Below, in pieces: positions 1 to 8,812 of a stretch of DNA of 64,000 nt. Both the position numbers and the translations under genes were made by a program. Numbering within the stretch: position 1 is the first letter of the stretch; every line of letters starts with the position of its first letter. The DNA is taken from contig NZ_MUFC01000002.1 in NCBI RefSeq assembly GCF_001995985.1, forward strand, positions 218,087 through 282,086. Direction: 5' to 3'. Origin of the DNA: Salinivibrio sharmensis. GTDB taxonomy: Bacteria > Pseudomonadota > Gammaproteobacteria > Enterobacterales > Vibrionaceae. Below the pieces are notes generated by a model, which saw nothing but the letters and a program-made list of their open reading frames with translations, searched no databases and was not told the DNA's origin.

Positions 1-518
1 CCAAAATTGAACAAGGCAAGATGACCATCGAGCACGGCGATTTTTATCTACACGATATGATTCGCACGGTTGAGAATATCTATACCCCGATTTGTGAGAG
101 CAAACAGATTGCATTGACGATCGATGCGCCCGTCGCGGATGACACCATGGTGTGCTCTGATCAATCACGTCTGACTCAGATCCTCTTCAACTTGATGAGC
201 AATGCAGTGAAGTTCACCCATGTTGGCAAGGTGGGGATGAACATCAAATTAGTCGAGTCGGATGAGCAAACACGCTTACATATAGAGGTTACTGACACGG
301 GGGTGGGGATGAACCAACAAGCGCTATCATCCTTGTTTGACCCCTTTGTACAAGCAGACTCCAGCGTCACGCGTACATACGGAGGCAGTGGTTTGGGGTT
401 ATCTATCGTGAAAAGCTTACTCGACTTACTCGGGGGAGAGATTGATGTGACCAGTGAGCCGGATAGAGGTAGCCGCTTTATGGTCACTGTGCCTGTGGCT
501 CTGACTGACACACGCTAA
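1..518 (+). pseudogene. luxQ: LuxQ-type AI-2 sensor kinase, 3' part of kinase domain (partial, frameshifted)
   Basis: This is the end of a hybrid sensor histidine kinase that begins before the window; the frame is open from base 3. It shows the end of the dimerisation helix, then the ATP-binding domain: N box (NLMSNAVKF), G1 box (DTGVGM), F box (FDPFVQ) and G2 box (YGGSGLGLSIVK). Together with the receiver frame that follows, it matches what is recalled of Vibrio LuxQ, the inner-membrane kinase/phosphatase that pairs with the periplasmic AI-2 receptor LuxP and passes phosphate to LuxU. The frame stops at 516-518, inside the linker that should lead into the receiver domain. The receiver continues in another frame, so one intact LuxQ cannot be made without a frame change. 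This may be a real mutation or a sequencing error. Confidence 0.85.
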
Positions 519-561
519 ACCGACACAAACCGTAGAGGCCGACCCCTTTGACCCAGCGTCT

Positions 562-942
562 TTGGGCATAGAGCGGCTGTTGCTGGTTGAGGACAACAAA
601 ATCAATGCCATGGTGGCTCAAGCGTTTTGCAAAAAATACCAGATTGATGTTGATTGGGCGGAAGATGGGGAGCAGGCCCTCGAGCGTCTCCAACAGGCGG
701 ATTATGATCTGGTATTAATGGATAATCATATGCCTAAGCTTGGCGGCATTGATGCGACAAGAGCGATTCGTAAAACCTTGGGGCTCGATGTCCCCATTTA
801 TGCGTGCACGGCCGATGCGTACGGTCATGTGCATGAGGCCTTTTATCAAGCCGGTGCCGACTATGTGATTGTGAAGCCGATCAAAGAAGCCAGCTTTATT
901 GAAGCATTACGGCATTACACCTGTACGGAAAACAGCGCTTGA
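562..942 (+). CDS. luxQ: LuxQ receiver domain, separated from the kinase by a frameshift
   Basis: This 126-residue REC domain has the acidic pair in LLLVEDN, the phospho-acceptor Asp in LVLMDNHMP and the conserved Lys in VIVKPIKE. The stretches QAFCKKY, LMDNHMPKLGGI and PIYACTAD are close to the receiver of Vibrio LuxQ. The same frame is open upstream to 505, across the end of the kinase frame, and encodes a plausible linker (VEADPFDPASLGIE). The only start codon here is a TTG at 562 with no good ribosome binding site. It is therefore better read as the C-terminal part of luxQ than as a free response regulator. Adding one AC unit to the ACACAC run near 509-514 would join both frames in register. 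Confidence 0.82.
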   Translation: MGIERLLLVEDNKINAMVAQAFCKKYQIDVDWAEDGEQALERLQQADYDLVLMDNHMPKLGGIDATRAIRKTLGLDVPIYACTADAYGHVHEAFYQAGADYVIVKPIKEASFIEALRHYTCTENSA

Positions 943-993
943 TGATGTTAGTGGTAACGGACGATCAGATAGTGACCTAAAAAGGGTAAGCAC

Positions 994-1022
994 AAAAAGG
1001 TGGGGAATGCCCCACCTTTTTT
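994..1022. terminator. Intrinsic terminator between luxQ and corB (works both ways)
   Basis: A 12-bp perfect stem (AAAAAGGTGGGG / CCCCACCTTTTT) with loop AATG carries a T-run on either strand. It sits between two converging genes, so it probably ends both transcripts. Confidence 0.85.
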
Positions 1023-1094
1023 ACGCGTTCATCTCACGGTTGTTATGGCTTGTTTAGCGTGCTTGTTGTGATATGGCTGATGGAAGGTGTCAAA

Positions 1095-2381
1095 TTAACT
1101 GTCTAAACTGGCTTGTGGTTGCTTAGCCGGTAATACCTTAACTTGCTTAATCATATTGTCTGCGACATCGACAATTTCAATGTGGTGGCCATCAATCTCT
1201 ACACTTAAGCGGTTGTTAGGGATATCTTCCAAGTGTTCGAGGATGAGGCCATTGAGGGTACGCGGGCCATCGGTCGGTAGGGCCCAATTAAGGCTCTTAT
1301 TCAAGTCGCGAATATTGGCGCTACCCTCAATCAGATAGCCACCGTCGGTCAATGGCGTAATTTCTTCTGCCAAACTCGGTGACAATGACGTCGTAAATTC
1401 ACCCACGATCTCTTCGAGAATATCTTCCAAAGTCACCAAGCCTATCATGTCGCCGTACTCGTCGACGACCAAACCAATGCGTTGTTTGTTGCGTTGGAAT
1501 TTCAGCATTTGCACGTTCAAAGGCGTGCCTTCCGGTATAAAGTACACTTCGTCGGCAGCGCGAAGGAGCGTTTCTTTGTTAAATTCGTTTTTCTCTACCA
1601 TTAAGCGGTAGGCTTTGCGCACACGCAGCATGCCAACCACTTCGTCGATGGTGTCACGATAGAGCACCATACGGCCATGTGGAGCATGCGTGAATTGGCG
1701 CATGATTGACTTCCAGTCATCATTGATATTGATCCCCGTGATTTCATTACGGGGTACCATGATGTCATCCACGGTCACTTCTTCTAGCTCAAGAATCGAT
1801 AGCAGCATATGCTGGTGACGACGGGGGATAAGGCTACCCGCTTCATTTACAATCGTGCGAAGCTCTTCAGTGCTTAAGCTATCTTTACCGTCGGTTTTGG
1901 CACCTAAGCCCAGTATCCGTAAAAAACCATTGGTAATAAAGTTCACCAAGCTGACCAATGGATAGAAAACTTTCATCAGAATGGTCAGTACAAAACTGCT
2001 GAGAAAGGAAACACGCTCAGGGTAGAGGGCGGCGAGGGTTTTAGGGGTCACTTCAGCGAAGACCAAAATCACCATGGTCAGTGCGCCGGTGGCGATCGCG
2101 ATACCGGCATCACCGTACAGGCGCAAGCCTAAAACGGTCGCGATCGACGAGGCAAGAATATTGACCAGGTTATTACCAATCAGGATAAGCCCGATCAGCC
2201 GGTCTGGCCGAGTGAGCAGTTTTTCGACCCGCTTAGCGCCGCTATGGCCTGATTTAGAAAGGTGGCGTAACCGGTAGCGGTTAAGGGCCATCATGCCTGT
2301 CTCAGACCCGGAAAAATAACCGGAAATGACGATAAGCAATACCAAAAGGGAAATTAAAATTCCCGTCGATATGTCGTCCAA
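1095..2381 (-). CDS. corB: CorB/YfjD, CNNM-type membrane protein with CBS and CorC domains
   Basis: This 428-residue inner-membrane protein is close to E. coli YfjD (CorB) along its whole length. Order: a DUF21/CNNM membrane domain with hydrophobic segments near residues 7-27, 62-88, 95-113 and 128-150, including the SGYFSGSETG motif; a CBS pair at about 200-320 (MTVDDIMVPR-like start, GLVTLEDILEEIVGEF end); and a CorC/HlyC domain at about 340-420. The family is linked to magnesium and cobalt transport or resistance; the exact activity is not shown by sequence. Translation appears to start at a TTG with AAGGA eight bases upstream, and the alignment to YfjD begins there. It lies downstream of ypjD on the same strand, the order known from E. 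coli. Confidence 0.92.
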   Translation of the reverse strand: MDDISTGILISLLVLLIVISGYFSGSETGMMALNRYRLRHLSKSGHSGAKRVEKLLTRPDRLIGLILIGNNLVNILASSIATVLGLRLYGDAGIAIATGALTMVILVFAEVTPKTLAALYPERVSFLSSFVLTILMKVFYPLVSLVNFITNGFLRILGLGAKTDGKDSLSTEELRTIVNEAGSLIPRRHQHMLLSILELEEVTVDDIMVPRNEITGININDDWKSIMRQFTHAPHGRMVLYRDTIDEVVGMLRVRKAYRLMVEKNEFNKETLLRAADEVYFIPEGTPLNVQMLKFQRNKQRIGLVVDEYGDMIGLVTLEDILEEIVGEFTTSLSPSLAEEITPLTDGGYLIEGSANIRDLNKSLNWALPTDGPRTLNGLILEHLEDIPNNRLSVEIDGHHIEIVDVADNMIKQVKVLPAKQPQASLDS

Positions 2382-2487
2382 CGAACTGTTCCTTACGTTT
2401 GTTTGAAGATCAGAGCCTATGCTCGAGTGTACACTACTGCCACGCGCCTATGGGGCCGTTTGCCCTTTGCCATATGCGCGCACTGTC

Positions 2488-3291
2488 TTACCCCGCGATC
2501 AGGATCTCACGGACAAAACGGCTGCCAAAATAGGCTAAAGTGAGTAGAAAGGCGCCCACAATACTAAACCAGACCACCCGACGTCCACGCCAGCCTGATT
2601 GATAATGTCCCCAAAGGAGAACGCCATACACGACCCAAGCGGCCATAGAAAGGAAGGCTTTGTGCGCTTTCCCTTGCGCGAACATATCATCGACAAAGAT
2701 AAATCCAGTCATTAAAGTGAAGGTTAATAACACCTGACCCACCAAAATGATGTTGAAAAGCTGCCGCTCCACCATCATTAAAGGAGGGACATTGTGATTA
2801 ATGACCTGACGTTTTTTGTGTTTGAGCTGATAGTCTAACCATGCCAGTTGAAGTGCATACAGGGTGGCGATCATTAAGGTTGAATAAGCGAATAGCGCCA
2901 GGGAAATGTGCAACAGCACCTCTGGATGCGATTCGAGATGGGTAATGAAGGCGCCAGGAAGCAGTGTCGCACTCGCAAGGTTTAGCCCTGCGAAGGCATA
3001 AACCACCGGTAGCAAGAACCACAGCCGCAACCGAAAAATTAGTCCGGTAGTCATCATCGCAATGATAAAACTCACCAAGGAGGCGACGTTGAGCATGCTA
3101 AGGTTCTGCCCCGTACCTGATAAAATCAGGTCTTTTAACAGGTAGGCATGCAGCGCCAGCGCAGCCAAGGCGGTGAAAAAGACCGGCTTCGCACTAATTT
3201 GATTGTTGCTGGACAAGCCGGGGATGATCTGCAAAATGGCGGCCAGATAAAGCATTGATGCCAATAAGGCTGTCAGAATTTCCATCGTCAC
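2488..3291 (-). CDS. ypjD: YpjD, CcsA-like inner-membrane protein
   Basis: The product is a 267-residue polytopic protein with about eight hydrophobic segments and no large soluble domain. It matches E. coli YpjD (GQNLSMLNVASLVS, YALQLAWLDYQLK, LLWGHYQSGWRGRRVVWF) and belongs to the CcsA/CcmC-like cytochrome c assembly superfamily. The WGHY and WRGRR region resembles haem-handling family members, but a haem role for YpjD is not proven. It probably shares a transcript with corB, 106 bases downstream, and diverges from ffh. Two starts are possible: GTG at 3291 or ATG at 3285; the ATG product is 265 residues, near the 263 of E. coli YpjD. Confidence 0.9.
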   Translation of the reverse strand: MTMEILTALLASMLYLAAILQIIPGLSSNNQISAKPVFFTALAALALHAYLLKDLILSGTGQNLSMLNVASLVSFIIAMMTTGLIFRLRLWFLLPVVYAFAGLNLASATLLPGAFITHLESHPEVLLHISLALFAYSTLMIATLYALQLAWLDYQLKHKKRQVINHNVPPLMMVERQLFNIILVGQVLLTFTLMTGFIFVDDMFAQGKAHKAFLSMAAWVVYGVLLWGHYQSGWRGRRVVWFSIVGAFLLTLAYFGSRFVREILIAG

Positions 3292-3386
3292 CGATCAGTC
3301 AGTTAATCAATAAGAATGAAGGTGTGAGTATACCTTGCCTCAATCTTCGTCGCTATCGATACATGCAAGCGATGGGGGGATTGCGG

Positions 3387-3392
3387 TATAAT
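3387..3392 (+). promoter_or_regulatory. Candidate -10 element of the ffh promoter
   Basis: A perfect TATAAT hexamer lies 74 bases before the ffh start in the short gap between divergent ypjD and ffh. No good -35 hexamer is seen at 16-18 bases, so the call rests on the -10 match and its position. Confidence 0.45.
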
Positions 3393-3466
3393 CTCAGTAA
3401 TTTCGCGACAGCGATTGCACCCAGATGAAAAATCATGGGCCAATAGGACGAGTGGGCGAGTAACGC

Positions 3467-4849
3467 ATGTTTGAAAACTTATCAGAACGTTTATCCCGGA
3501 CGCTCAAAAATGTGAGCGGCCGCGGTCGGTTAACGGAAGACAATATCAAAGAGACCTTACGCGAAGTGCGTATGGCGCTGCTGGAAGCCGATGTCGCGCT
3601 CCCTGTGGTTCGTGATTTTGTCAAACGCGTCAAAGAGCGTGCCGTTGGCATTGAAGTGTCTAAAAGCCTGACGCCTGGGCAGGAATTTATCAAAATTGTC
3701 CAAGCCGAGTTAGAAGCGGTGATGGGCGATGCCAATGAAAAATTGGATCTTGCGGCCCAGCCGCCAGCAGTGATTTTGATGGCAGGCTTGCAAGGGGCGG
3801 GTAAAACCACCAGTGTGGGCAAGCTGGGTAAGATGCTTACCGAGCAGGAAAAAAAGAAAGTCTTGGTGGTGTCTGCGGACGTGTATCGCCCGGCGGCGAT
3901 TAAACAGCTGGAAACCTTGGCGGGTGAAGTCGGGGTAGATTTCTTCCCATCGAGCGCTGATCAAAACCCCGTTGATATCGCCAAAGCGGCGGTTGATCAC
4001 GGTAAGCTGAAGTTTTACGACGTGGTGATTGTCGATACCGCCGGTCGCTTGCACGTTGATGACGCCATGATGGACGAGATCAAAGACGTTCATAGTGCGG
4101 TCAACCCAGTAGAGACCTTGTTTGTGGTTGATGCCATGACAGGTCAAGACGCCGCGAACACAGCCAAAGCGTTTAACGACGCTTTAGCACTGACCGGTGT
4201 CGTGTTGACCAAAGTCGATGGTGATGCCCGTGGCGGTGCGGCGCTGTCGGTGCGCCATATTACCGGTAAGCCAATCAAATTTTTGGGTGTGGGTGAAAAA
4301 ACCGACGCCCTGGAGCCTTTCCATCCTGACCGGGTGGCATCCCGTATCTTGGGGATGGGCGATGTCCTGTCGCTTATTGAAGATCTTGAGCGCAATGTCG
4401 ATAAAGACAAAGCCGAGAAGATGGCCAAGAAGTTTAAGCAGAAAAAAGGCTTCGACTTGGCAGATTTTCGCGACCAGCTTGAACAAATGAAGAGCATGGG
4501 CGGCATGATGGGCATGATGGATAAGCTGCCTGGGATGTCGAATGTGCCCGATAACGTGAAAGATAACGTTGATGACAAAATGTTCTTGCAGATGGAAGCG
4601 ATCATCAACTCCATGACCCCGCGTGAGCGCCAGCGCCCCGAAATCATCAAAGGGTCGCGTAAGAAGCGGATTGCCGCAGGCTCAGGCACCCAAGTGCAGG
4701 ACGTGAACCGTCTTCTTAAGCAGTTTACCCAAATGCAAAAAATGATGAAGAAAATGCAAAAAGGCGGCATGCGCAACATGATGCGCCAAATGAAAGGCAT
4801 GATGCCGCCGGGTGGCGGTCCAGGTGGTCCTGGCGGATTCATGGGTTAA
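3467..4849 (+). CDS. ffh: Signal recognition particle protein Ffh
   Basis: Ffh (460 residues) binds 4.5S RNA and signal sequences and takes ribosomes to the membrane through FtsY. The N domain covers about residues 1-95. The G domain shows G1 (GLQGAGKTTSVGK, 107-119), the SRP insertion loop (SADVYRPAA), G3 (DTAGR, 190-194) and G4 (TKVD, 248-251). The M domain after about 320 is methionine-rich (MKSMGGMMGMMDKLPGM) and holds the RNA-binding motif RERQRPEII...GSRKKRIAAGSG. Length and order match the family. The start ATG is preceded by GGGCGAG. It lies directly upstream of the rpsP operon, as in E. coli. Confidence 0.98.
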   Translation: MFENLSERLSRTLKNVSGRGRLTEDNIKETLREVRMALLEADVALPVVRDFVKRVKERAVGIEVSKSLTPGQEFIKIVQAELEAVMGDANEKLDLAAQPPAVILMAGLQGAGKTTSVGKLGKMLTEQEKKKVLVVSADVYRPAAIKQLETLAGEVGVDFFPSSADQNPVDIAKAAVDHGKLKFYDVVIVDTAGRLHVDDAMMDEIKDVHSAVNPVETLFVVDAMTGQDAANTAKAFNDALALTGVVLTKVDGDARGGAALSVRHITGKPIKFLGVGEKTDALEPFHPDRVASRILGMGDVLSLIEDLERNVDKDKAEKMAKKFKQKKGFDLADFRDQLEQMKSMGGMMGMMDKLPGMSNVPDNVKDNVDDKMFLQMEAIINSMTPRERQRPEIIKGSRKKRIAAGSGTQVQDVNRLLKQFTQMQKMMKKMQKGGMRNMMRQMKGMMPPGGGPGGPGGFMG

Positions 4850-4865
4850 TCAAGACGCGTATTTA

Positions 4866-4888
4866 CCTGCCAGCCCAGTGCTGGCAGG
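4866..4888 (+). terminator. Stem-loop after ffh
   Basis: A perfect 9-bp stem (CCTGCCAGC / GCTGGCAGG) with a 5-base loop begins 17 bases after the ffh stop. There is no T-run, so it may be a processing or 3'-end stabilising structure rather than a strong terminator. Confidence 0.45.
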
Positions 4889-4993
4889 CATACCAACTCG
4901 CTGTGAGGCTTGGGATAGCTGGTGGAAATTTGACTAAACCAGTTGCATTCACAGCAATAAAGAGTAAAATTCCCGAGCTTTATTTTGGCACGA

Positions 4994-5031
4994 GGCCCCG
5001 CATTGCTGACGCGAAACGGGGCCAATTTTAT
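4994..5031 (+). promoter_or_regulatory. GC-rich hairpin in the rpsP leader
   Basis: A 7-bp stem (GGCCCCG / CGGGGCC, 4994-5000 and 5017-5023) is followed by AATTTTATT, 24 bases before the rpsP start. It could be a weak terminator-like attenuator or a leader structure for the ribosomal protein operon. A possible promoter lies upstream (TTGACT at 4930, A/T-rich -10 region near 4955-4970). No known riboswitch or ribosomal-protein leader family was recognised. Confidence 0.4.
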
Positions 5032-5054
5032 TAAGTAATGCAAATGAGGACGAT

Positions 5055-5303
5055 ATGGTAACCATTCGTTTGGCACGTCATGGCGCGAAAAAACGCCCAT
5101 TTTATCAAATCGTTGTAGCTGACAGCCGCCAGGCGCGCGACGGTCGCTTCATCGAGAAAATCGGTTTCTTTAACCCTGTAGCCCAAGGCCAGGAAGAGAA
5201 GCTACGCCTTGACCTGGATCGTGTGAACCACTGGGTTGGCGAAGGCGCAACGGTTTCTGACCGTGTTGCTAAGCTAGTCAAAGACGCAGCAAAAGCAGCG
5301 TAA
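5055..5303 (+). CDS. rpsP: 30S ribosomal protein S16
   Basis: This is the full-length 82-residue S16 ([20 protein letters not shown] start, [13 protein letters not shown] motif), a structural protein of the 30S subunit. It is the first gene of the conserved rpsP-rimM-trmD-rplS operon, whose members follow on the same strand with short gaps. The start is preceded by GAGGACGAT. Confidence 0.98.
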   Translation: MVTIRLARHGAKKRPFYQIVVADSRQARDGRFIEKIGFFNPVAQGQEEKLRLDLDRVNHWVGEGATVSDRVAKLVKDAAKAA

Positions 5304-5331
5304 GTCTCCAGTGTCAGGGTTAAAAGAAGAA

Positions 5332-5859
5332 ATGAGTGAGCAAGATACTATCGTGGTTGGCAAGCTAGGCGCGTCATACGGTATTCGTGGCTGGCTCAAG
5401 ATTTTTTCTTACACTGAAGAAGCTGAGAGCATTTTTGCCTACTCTCCTTGGTTTATCCAGGTGCGCGGGCAGTGGCAACGTTTCGAGTTAGAAGACTGGA
5501 AACGCCACAACAAGGGGTATGTTGCCAAGCTCAAAGGGCTGGATCAGCGCGAAGACGCGCAGATGCTGACCAATGCTGAGATTGCAGTAGGGACTGAGTC
5601 GCTGCCTGCTTTGTCAGATGAAGAGTTTTATTGGCGAGAGCTGTTTGGCATGGACGTGGTGAATGCAAAAGGCTATCACCTCGGTACGGTGACTGACATG
5701 CTCGAAACCGGCTCTAACGACGTACTTGTCGTCAAAGCCAACCTCAAAGATGCTTTTGGCAAAAAGGAACGCTTAATTCCGTTCCTTGAAGAGCAGGTTA
5801 TCAAGTCAATTGATCGCACTGCTCAACGGATCGAAGTTGACTGGGATCCTGGTTTTTAA
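5332..5859 (+). CDS. rimM: Ribosome maturation factor RimM
   Basis: RimM assists assembly of the 30S head around S19. The 175-residue product has the N-terminal RimM domain ([20 protein letters not shown]) and a C-terminal PRC-barrel ([20 protein letters not shown] to IEVDWDPGF). A longer frame starts at a GTG at 5311, but homologues begin at the MSEQ/MSKQ position, so the ATG at 5332, preceded by AGAAGA, is preferred. It is the second gene of the operon, 28 bases after rpsP. Confidence 0.95.
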   Translation: MSEQDTIVVGKLGASYGIRGWLKIFSYTEEAESIFAYSPWFIQVRGQWQRFELEDWKRHNKGYVAKLKGLDQREDAQMLTNAEIAVGTESLPALSDEEFYWRELFGMDVVNAKGYHLGTVTDMLETGSNDVLVVKANLKDAFGKKERLIPFLEEQVIKSIDRTAQRIEVDWDPGF

Positions 5860-5884
5860 ACTCCAACAGTAAGCGAGCGGAAAT

Positions 5885-6640
5885 ATGTGGGTTGGCATTA
5901 TTAGCCTGTTTCCTGAAATGTTCCGAGCGGTCACTGATTTTGGAGTCACGGGCCAAGCGGTAAAAAAAGGGCTGTTAAACGTCGAAACGTGGAATCCGCG
6001 TGATTTCACTCAAGACAAACACCGTACGGTTGATGACCGACCTTACGGCGGTGGCCCCGGCATGTTGATGATGGTTGAGCCGTTGCGCGATGCTATTCAC
6101 GCTGCCAAACACGCCGCAGGCGATAAAGCGAAAGTGGTTTACCTCTCTCCGCAAGGGCGCAAGCTCGACCAAGCGGGGGTTGAATCACTGGCGAGCAATG
6201 ACAAACTTATTTTGATTTGCGGCCGGTATGAAGGGGTAGATGAGCGCATTATACAAACCCATGTAGACGAAGAATGGTCAGTGGGAGATTTTGTGCTCAG
6301 TGGGGGCGAGCTGCCCGCAATGACGCTGGTGGACGCGGTTGCTCGGTTTGTACCGGGTGTACTCGGCGACATGGCGTCGGCAGAGGAAGACTCCTTTGCC
6401 AACGGGTTGTTAGACTGTCCACACTACACACGTCCAGAAGTGTTAGACGGGTTGGGGGTACCAGAGGTGCTAAAATCCGGCAATCACAAGGACATTCGTC
6501 GCTGGCGATTAAAGCAATCGCTAGGTCGCACTTGGTTACGACGACCAGAGCTCCTGGAAAACCTAGCTCTGACTGACGAACAGGAATCACTACTTGCCGA
6601 GTTCATCAAAGAACACCGTGCAAGTGCCGAATCAAATTGA
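5885..6640 (+). CDS. trmD: tRNA (guanine-N1)-methyltransferase TrmD
   Basis: TrmD methylates G37 of tRNAs that read CNN codons, using S-adenosylmethionine, and prevents +1 frameshifting. The 251-residue SPOUT enzyme shows the N-terminal [12 protein letters not shown], the GGGPGMLM loop, the knot segments [15 protein letters not shown] and [13 protein letters not shown], and the C-terminal domain with HYTRPE. Length matches the family. It starts 25 bases after rimM with a weak site (AAGCGAGCGG). Confidence 0.98.
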   Translation: MWVGIISLFPEMFRAVTDFGVTGQAVKKGLLNVETWNPRDFTQDKHRTVDDRPYGGGPGMLMMVEPLRDAIHAAKHAAGDKAKVVYLSPQGRKLDQAGVESLASNDKLILICGRYEGVDERIIQTHVDEEWSVGDFVLSGGELPAMTLVDAVARFVPGVLGDMASAEEDSFANGLLDCPHYTRPEVLDGLGVPEVLKSGNHKDIRRWRLKQSLGRTWLRRPELLENLALTDEQESLLAEFIKEHRASAESN

Positions 6641-6668
6641 GTTTCAGTTTATTCTAGGGTTATAAACA

Positions 6669-7022
6669 ATGAGTAACATCATCAAGCAGCTCGAAGAAGA
6701 GCAAATGAAAAAAGACCTGCCTGAGTTTCAAGCAGGTGACACTGTCCTGGTACAGCTTAAAGTAAAAGAAGGTAACCGTGAGCGTCTGCAGCCATATGAA
6801 GGTGTGGTTATCGCTAAGCGCAACCGTGGTCTACACACTGCATTCACCGTACGTAAAGTATCAAGCGGTGAAGGTGTAGAGCGTACTTTCCAAATCCATT
6901 CGCCAGTTATCGACAGCATTACTGTTAAACGTCGCGGTGCAGTACGTCGTGCCAAACTGTACTACCTGCGTGAGCGTTCTGGTAAGTCAGCTCGAATCAA
7001 AGAGCGTCTTAACAAGAAGTAA
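6669..7022 (+). CDS. rplS: 50S ribosomal protein L19
   Basis: This is the complete 117-residue L19 ([19 protein letters not shown] start, [19 protein letters not shown] end), located at the 30S-50S interface. It is the last gene of the operon, 28 bases after trmD, and is closed by an intrinsic terminator. Confidence 0.98.
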   Translation: MSNIIKQLEEEQMKKDLPEFQAGDTVLVQLKVKEGNRERLQPYEGVVIAKRNRGLHTAFTVRKVSSGEGVERTFQIHSPVIDSITVKRRGAVRRAKLYYLRERSGKSARIKERLNKK

Positions 7023-7048
7023 TCGCCCTCGGCGTTTATTGCTCAAAA

Positions 7049-7076
7049 AGCCCGTCCACTTGGACGGGCTTTTTTA
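7049..7076 (+). terminator. Terminator of the rpsP-rimM-trmD-rplS operon
   Basis: A 10-bp perfect stem AGCCCGTCCA / TGGACGGGCT (7049-7058, 7061-7070) is followed directly by TTTTT, 26 bases after the rplS stop. Confidence 0.95.
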
Positions 7077-7082
7077 ATGTCC

Positions 7083-7141
7083 TCAACCGCTCAACCGCTC
7101 AACCGCGCTTACAACCGTTTACTCGCCCATGCGACCACTCA
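7083..7141 (+). promoter_or_regulatory. BtsR-like direct repeats upstream of the CstA/BtsU gene
   Basis: TCAACCGC occurs three times head to tail at 7083-7106. This creates two copies of ACCGCTCA (7086-7093, 7094-7101). A third exact fit to ACC(G/A)CT(C/T)A, ACCACTCA, lies at 7134-7141, and a one-mismatch copy ACCGTTTA at 7114-7121. The copies at 7094, 7114 and 7134 are 20 bases apart. As recalled, E. coli BtsR (YehT) binds two direct repeats of this octamer spaced by about 13 bases in front of btsT. Both the CstA-type gene and a btsSR pair are adjacent here, so this is a likely BtsR operator. Confidence 0.7.
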
Positions 7142-7240
7142 CCGACAAAGCTGATGAATGTGGCGGCTATGTAGGCAAAATGGCATCTGTACCCTACTAA
7201 AAGATTGGCAGCTTAGCTGCTAACGACACGGAGAACAGCT

Positions 7241-8665
7241 ATGTCCTGGTTTTTATTATGCGTGGTGACCTTGATTGTGGGCTACTTCACTTACGGCACC
7301 TTTATTACCAAAATTTTTGGGCCTAAGCCGCAAAAAGCGACACCGGCCATGAGCATGAACGACGGCGTGGATTATGTGCCGCTGTCGGACAAAAAAGTTT
7401 ACCTGATTCAGCTTTTAAACATTGCTGGATTAGGCCCGATCTTTGGCCCGATTCTTGGTGCTTTGTACGGCCCTGTCGCCATGTTATGGATTGTGTTTGG
7501 CTGCATTTTTGCGGGAGCTGTGCATGACTACTTCTCGGGCATGTTGAGTGTCCGCGCAAATGGGGCGTCTGTGCCTTCTGTGGTCGGAGAGCATCTGGGC
7601 AACTTCGCTAAACATTTTATGAACTTCTTTGCGGTGTTGCTGTTGATGTTGGTCGGCGTGGTATTTGTGCTCGGTCCCGCCAAGTTGTTGGGTAGCTTGT
7701 CAGAGATGAGCGTGGCGATGTGGGTCGGTATTATCTTTGCCTATTATGTGCTGGCGACAGTGGTACCCATTGATAAAATTATCGGCCGTTTTTATCCCGT
7801 GTTTGGTGCCTTGCTTGTCTTTATGTCGGTGGGCTTGATTATCGGCTTGGCCGTGAGCGATCACAGCTTCTACAGCCAAGGGTTAGACTTTGCGACTAAC
7901 TTCCACCCAACCGATCTACCACTGTGGCCATTGCTGTTTATTACTATCGCTTGTGGAGCAGTATCCGGCTTCCATGCCACCCAGTCGCCATTGATGGCGC
8001 GCTGCATGCAAAATGAAAAGTCAGGGCGCTTTATCTTCTATGGCGCGATGATTGGTGAAGGTGTGATTGCGCTTATCTGGTGTAGCCTAGGTTTGAGCTT
8101 CTATGAATCCAGTGAGGCGCTTAATCAAACGCTCGCCAACGGTGGCCCCGCCGCGGTGGTGCATGAGGTTTCCACCTCGCTCCTGGGCACAGTCGGAGGC
8201 ATTATGGCGGTCTTGGGCGTGATTGTGCTGCCGATTACCTCGGGTGATACCGCCTTCCGCTCTGCGCGTCTGATTATCGCCGATTTTCTGAAAATTCAGC
8301 AAAAACCGATGGTGAAGCGCCTGATGATTGCGATCCCCATGTTTGTGGTCGGTTTTTTGATCACCAAAGCGGAGTTTGGCGTGATTTGGCGTTACTTCGG
8401 CTGGGCCAACCAAACTACCGCGATGATCATGCTATGGGCCGCGGCAGCTTATCTGATTAAACGCGATAAGTTGCACTGGGTATGCACCATTCCGGCAATG
8501 TTTATGACTGCCGTGACCGTTACGTACTTGGCCAATGCTGAAATCGGGTTTAGCCTGCCGATGAATATCGCCACCATCATCGGTGTGGGGGCAACAATTG
8601 CTGCCACGATTGCTTTCTTTGTGGGGTATAAACCCAACCCACAACTGATCGCGGATGAGAAGTGA
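7241..8665 (+). CDS. btsU: CstA-family transporter, BtsU/BtsT-like (probable pyruvate uptake)
   Basis: This 474-residue polytopic membrane protein of the carbon starvation CstA family is the short form; E. coli CstA and BtsT have about 700 residues. About a dozen hydrophobic segments span the length. Family motifs include the GPIFGPILGALYGP region, the AGAVHDYFSGMLSVR loop and SGFHATQSPLMARCM. CstA/BtsT proteins carry pyruvate or peptides; the short Vibrio homologue controlled by BtsSR is called BtsU. A btsSR pair lies 0.6 kb away on the other strand and BtsR-like repeats lie in the promoter region, which supports pyruvate uptake. The start ATG has GGAG upstream (ACACGGAGAACAGCT). Confidence 0.85.
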   Translation: MSWFLLCVVTLIVGYFTYGTFITKIFGPKPQKATPAMSMNDGVDYVPLSDKKVYLIQLLNIAGLGPIFGPILGALYGPVAMLWIVFGCIFAGAVHDYFSGMLSVRANGASVPSVVGEHLGNFAKHFMNFFAVLLLMLVGVVFVLGPAKLLGSLSEMSVAMWVGIIFAYYVLATVVPIDKIIGRFYPVFGALLVFMSVGLIIGLAVSDHSFYSQGLDFATNFHPTDLPLWPLLFITIACGAVSGFHATQSPLMARCMQNEKSGRFIFYGAMIGEGVIALIWCSLGLSFYESSEALNQTLANGGPAAVVHEVSTSLLGTVGGIMAVLGVIVLPITSGDTAFRSARLIIADFLKIQQKPMVKRLMIAIPMFVVGFLITKAEFGVIWRYFGWANQTTAMIMLWAAAAYLIKRDKLHWVCTIPAMFMTAVTVTYLANAEIGFSLPMNIATIIGVGATIAATIAFFVGYKPNPQLIADEK

Positions 8666-8765
8666 TTGCCACGCCATCAGGGCCTGCCGCCTTGGTTAGC
8701 GTCGATTGATTGTTATCTAAATGATTGGTCTTACGGCAATATCTGCGCAAATACGCTAAGATCTA

Positions 8766-8792
8766 AGCCTCAGCTTTTGCTGGGGCTTTTTT
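8766..8792 (+). terminator. Terminator after the CstA-family gene
   Basis: A 9-bp stem with one G-T pair (AGCCTCAGC / GCTGGGGCT) and loop TTTT is followed by six Ts. It ends about 20 bases before the lipoprotein gene, so that gene probably has its own promoter or depends on read-through. Confidence 0.8.
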
Positions 8793-8812
8793 ACGTAGGG
8801 TGAGGGGTAAGC

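Noticed and set aside
4144-4842. 232-codon minus-strand frame opposite ffh
   Set aside because: It is the shadow of the ffh M and G domains, rich in Met-derived His/Ile patterns, with no ribosome binding site.
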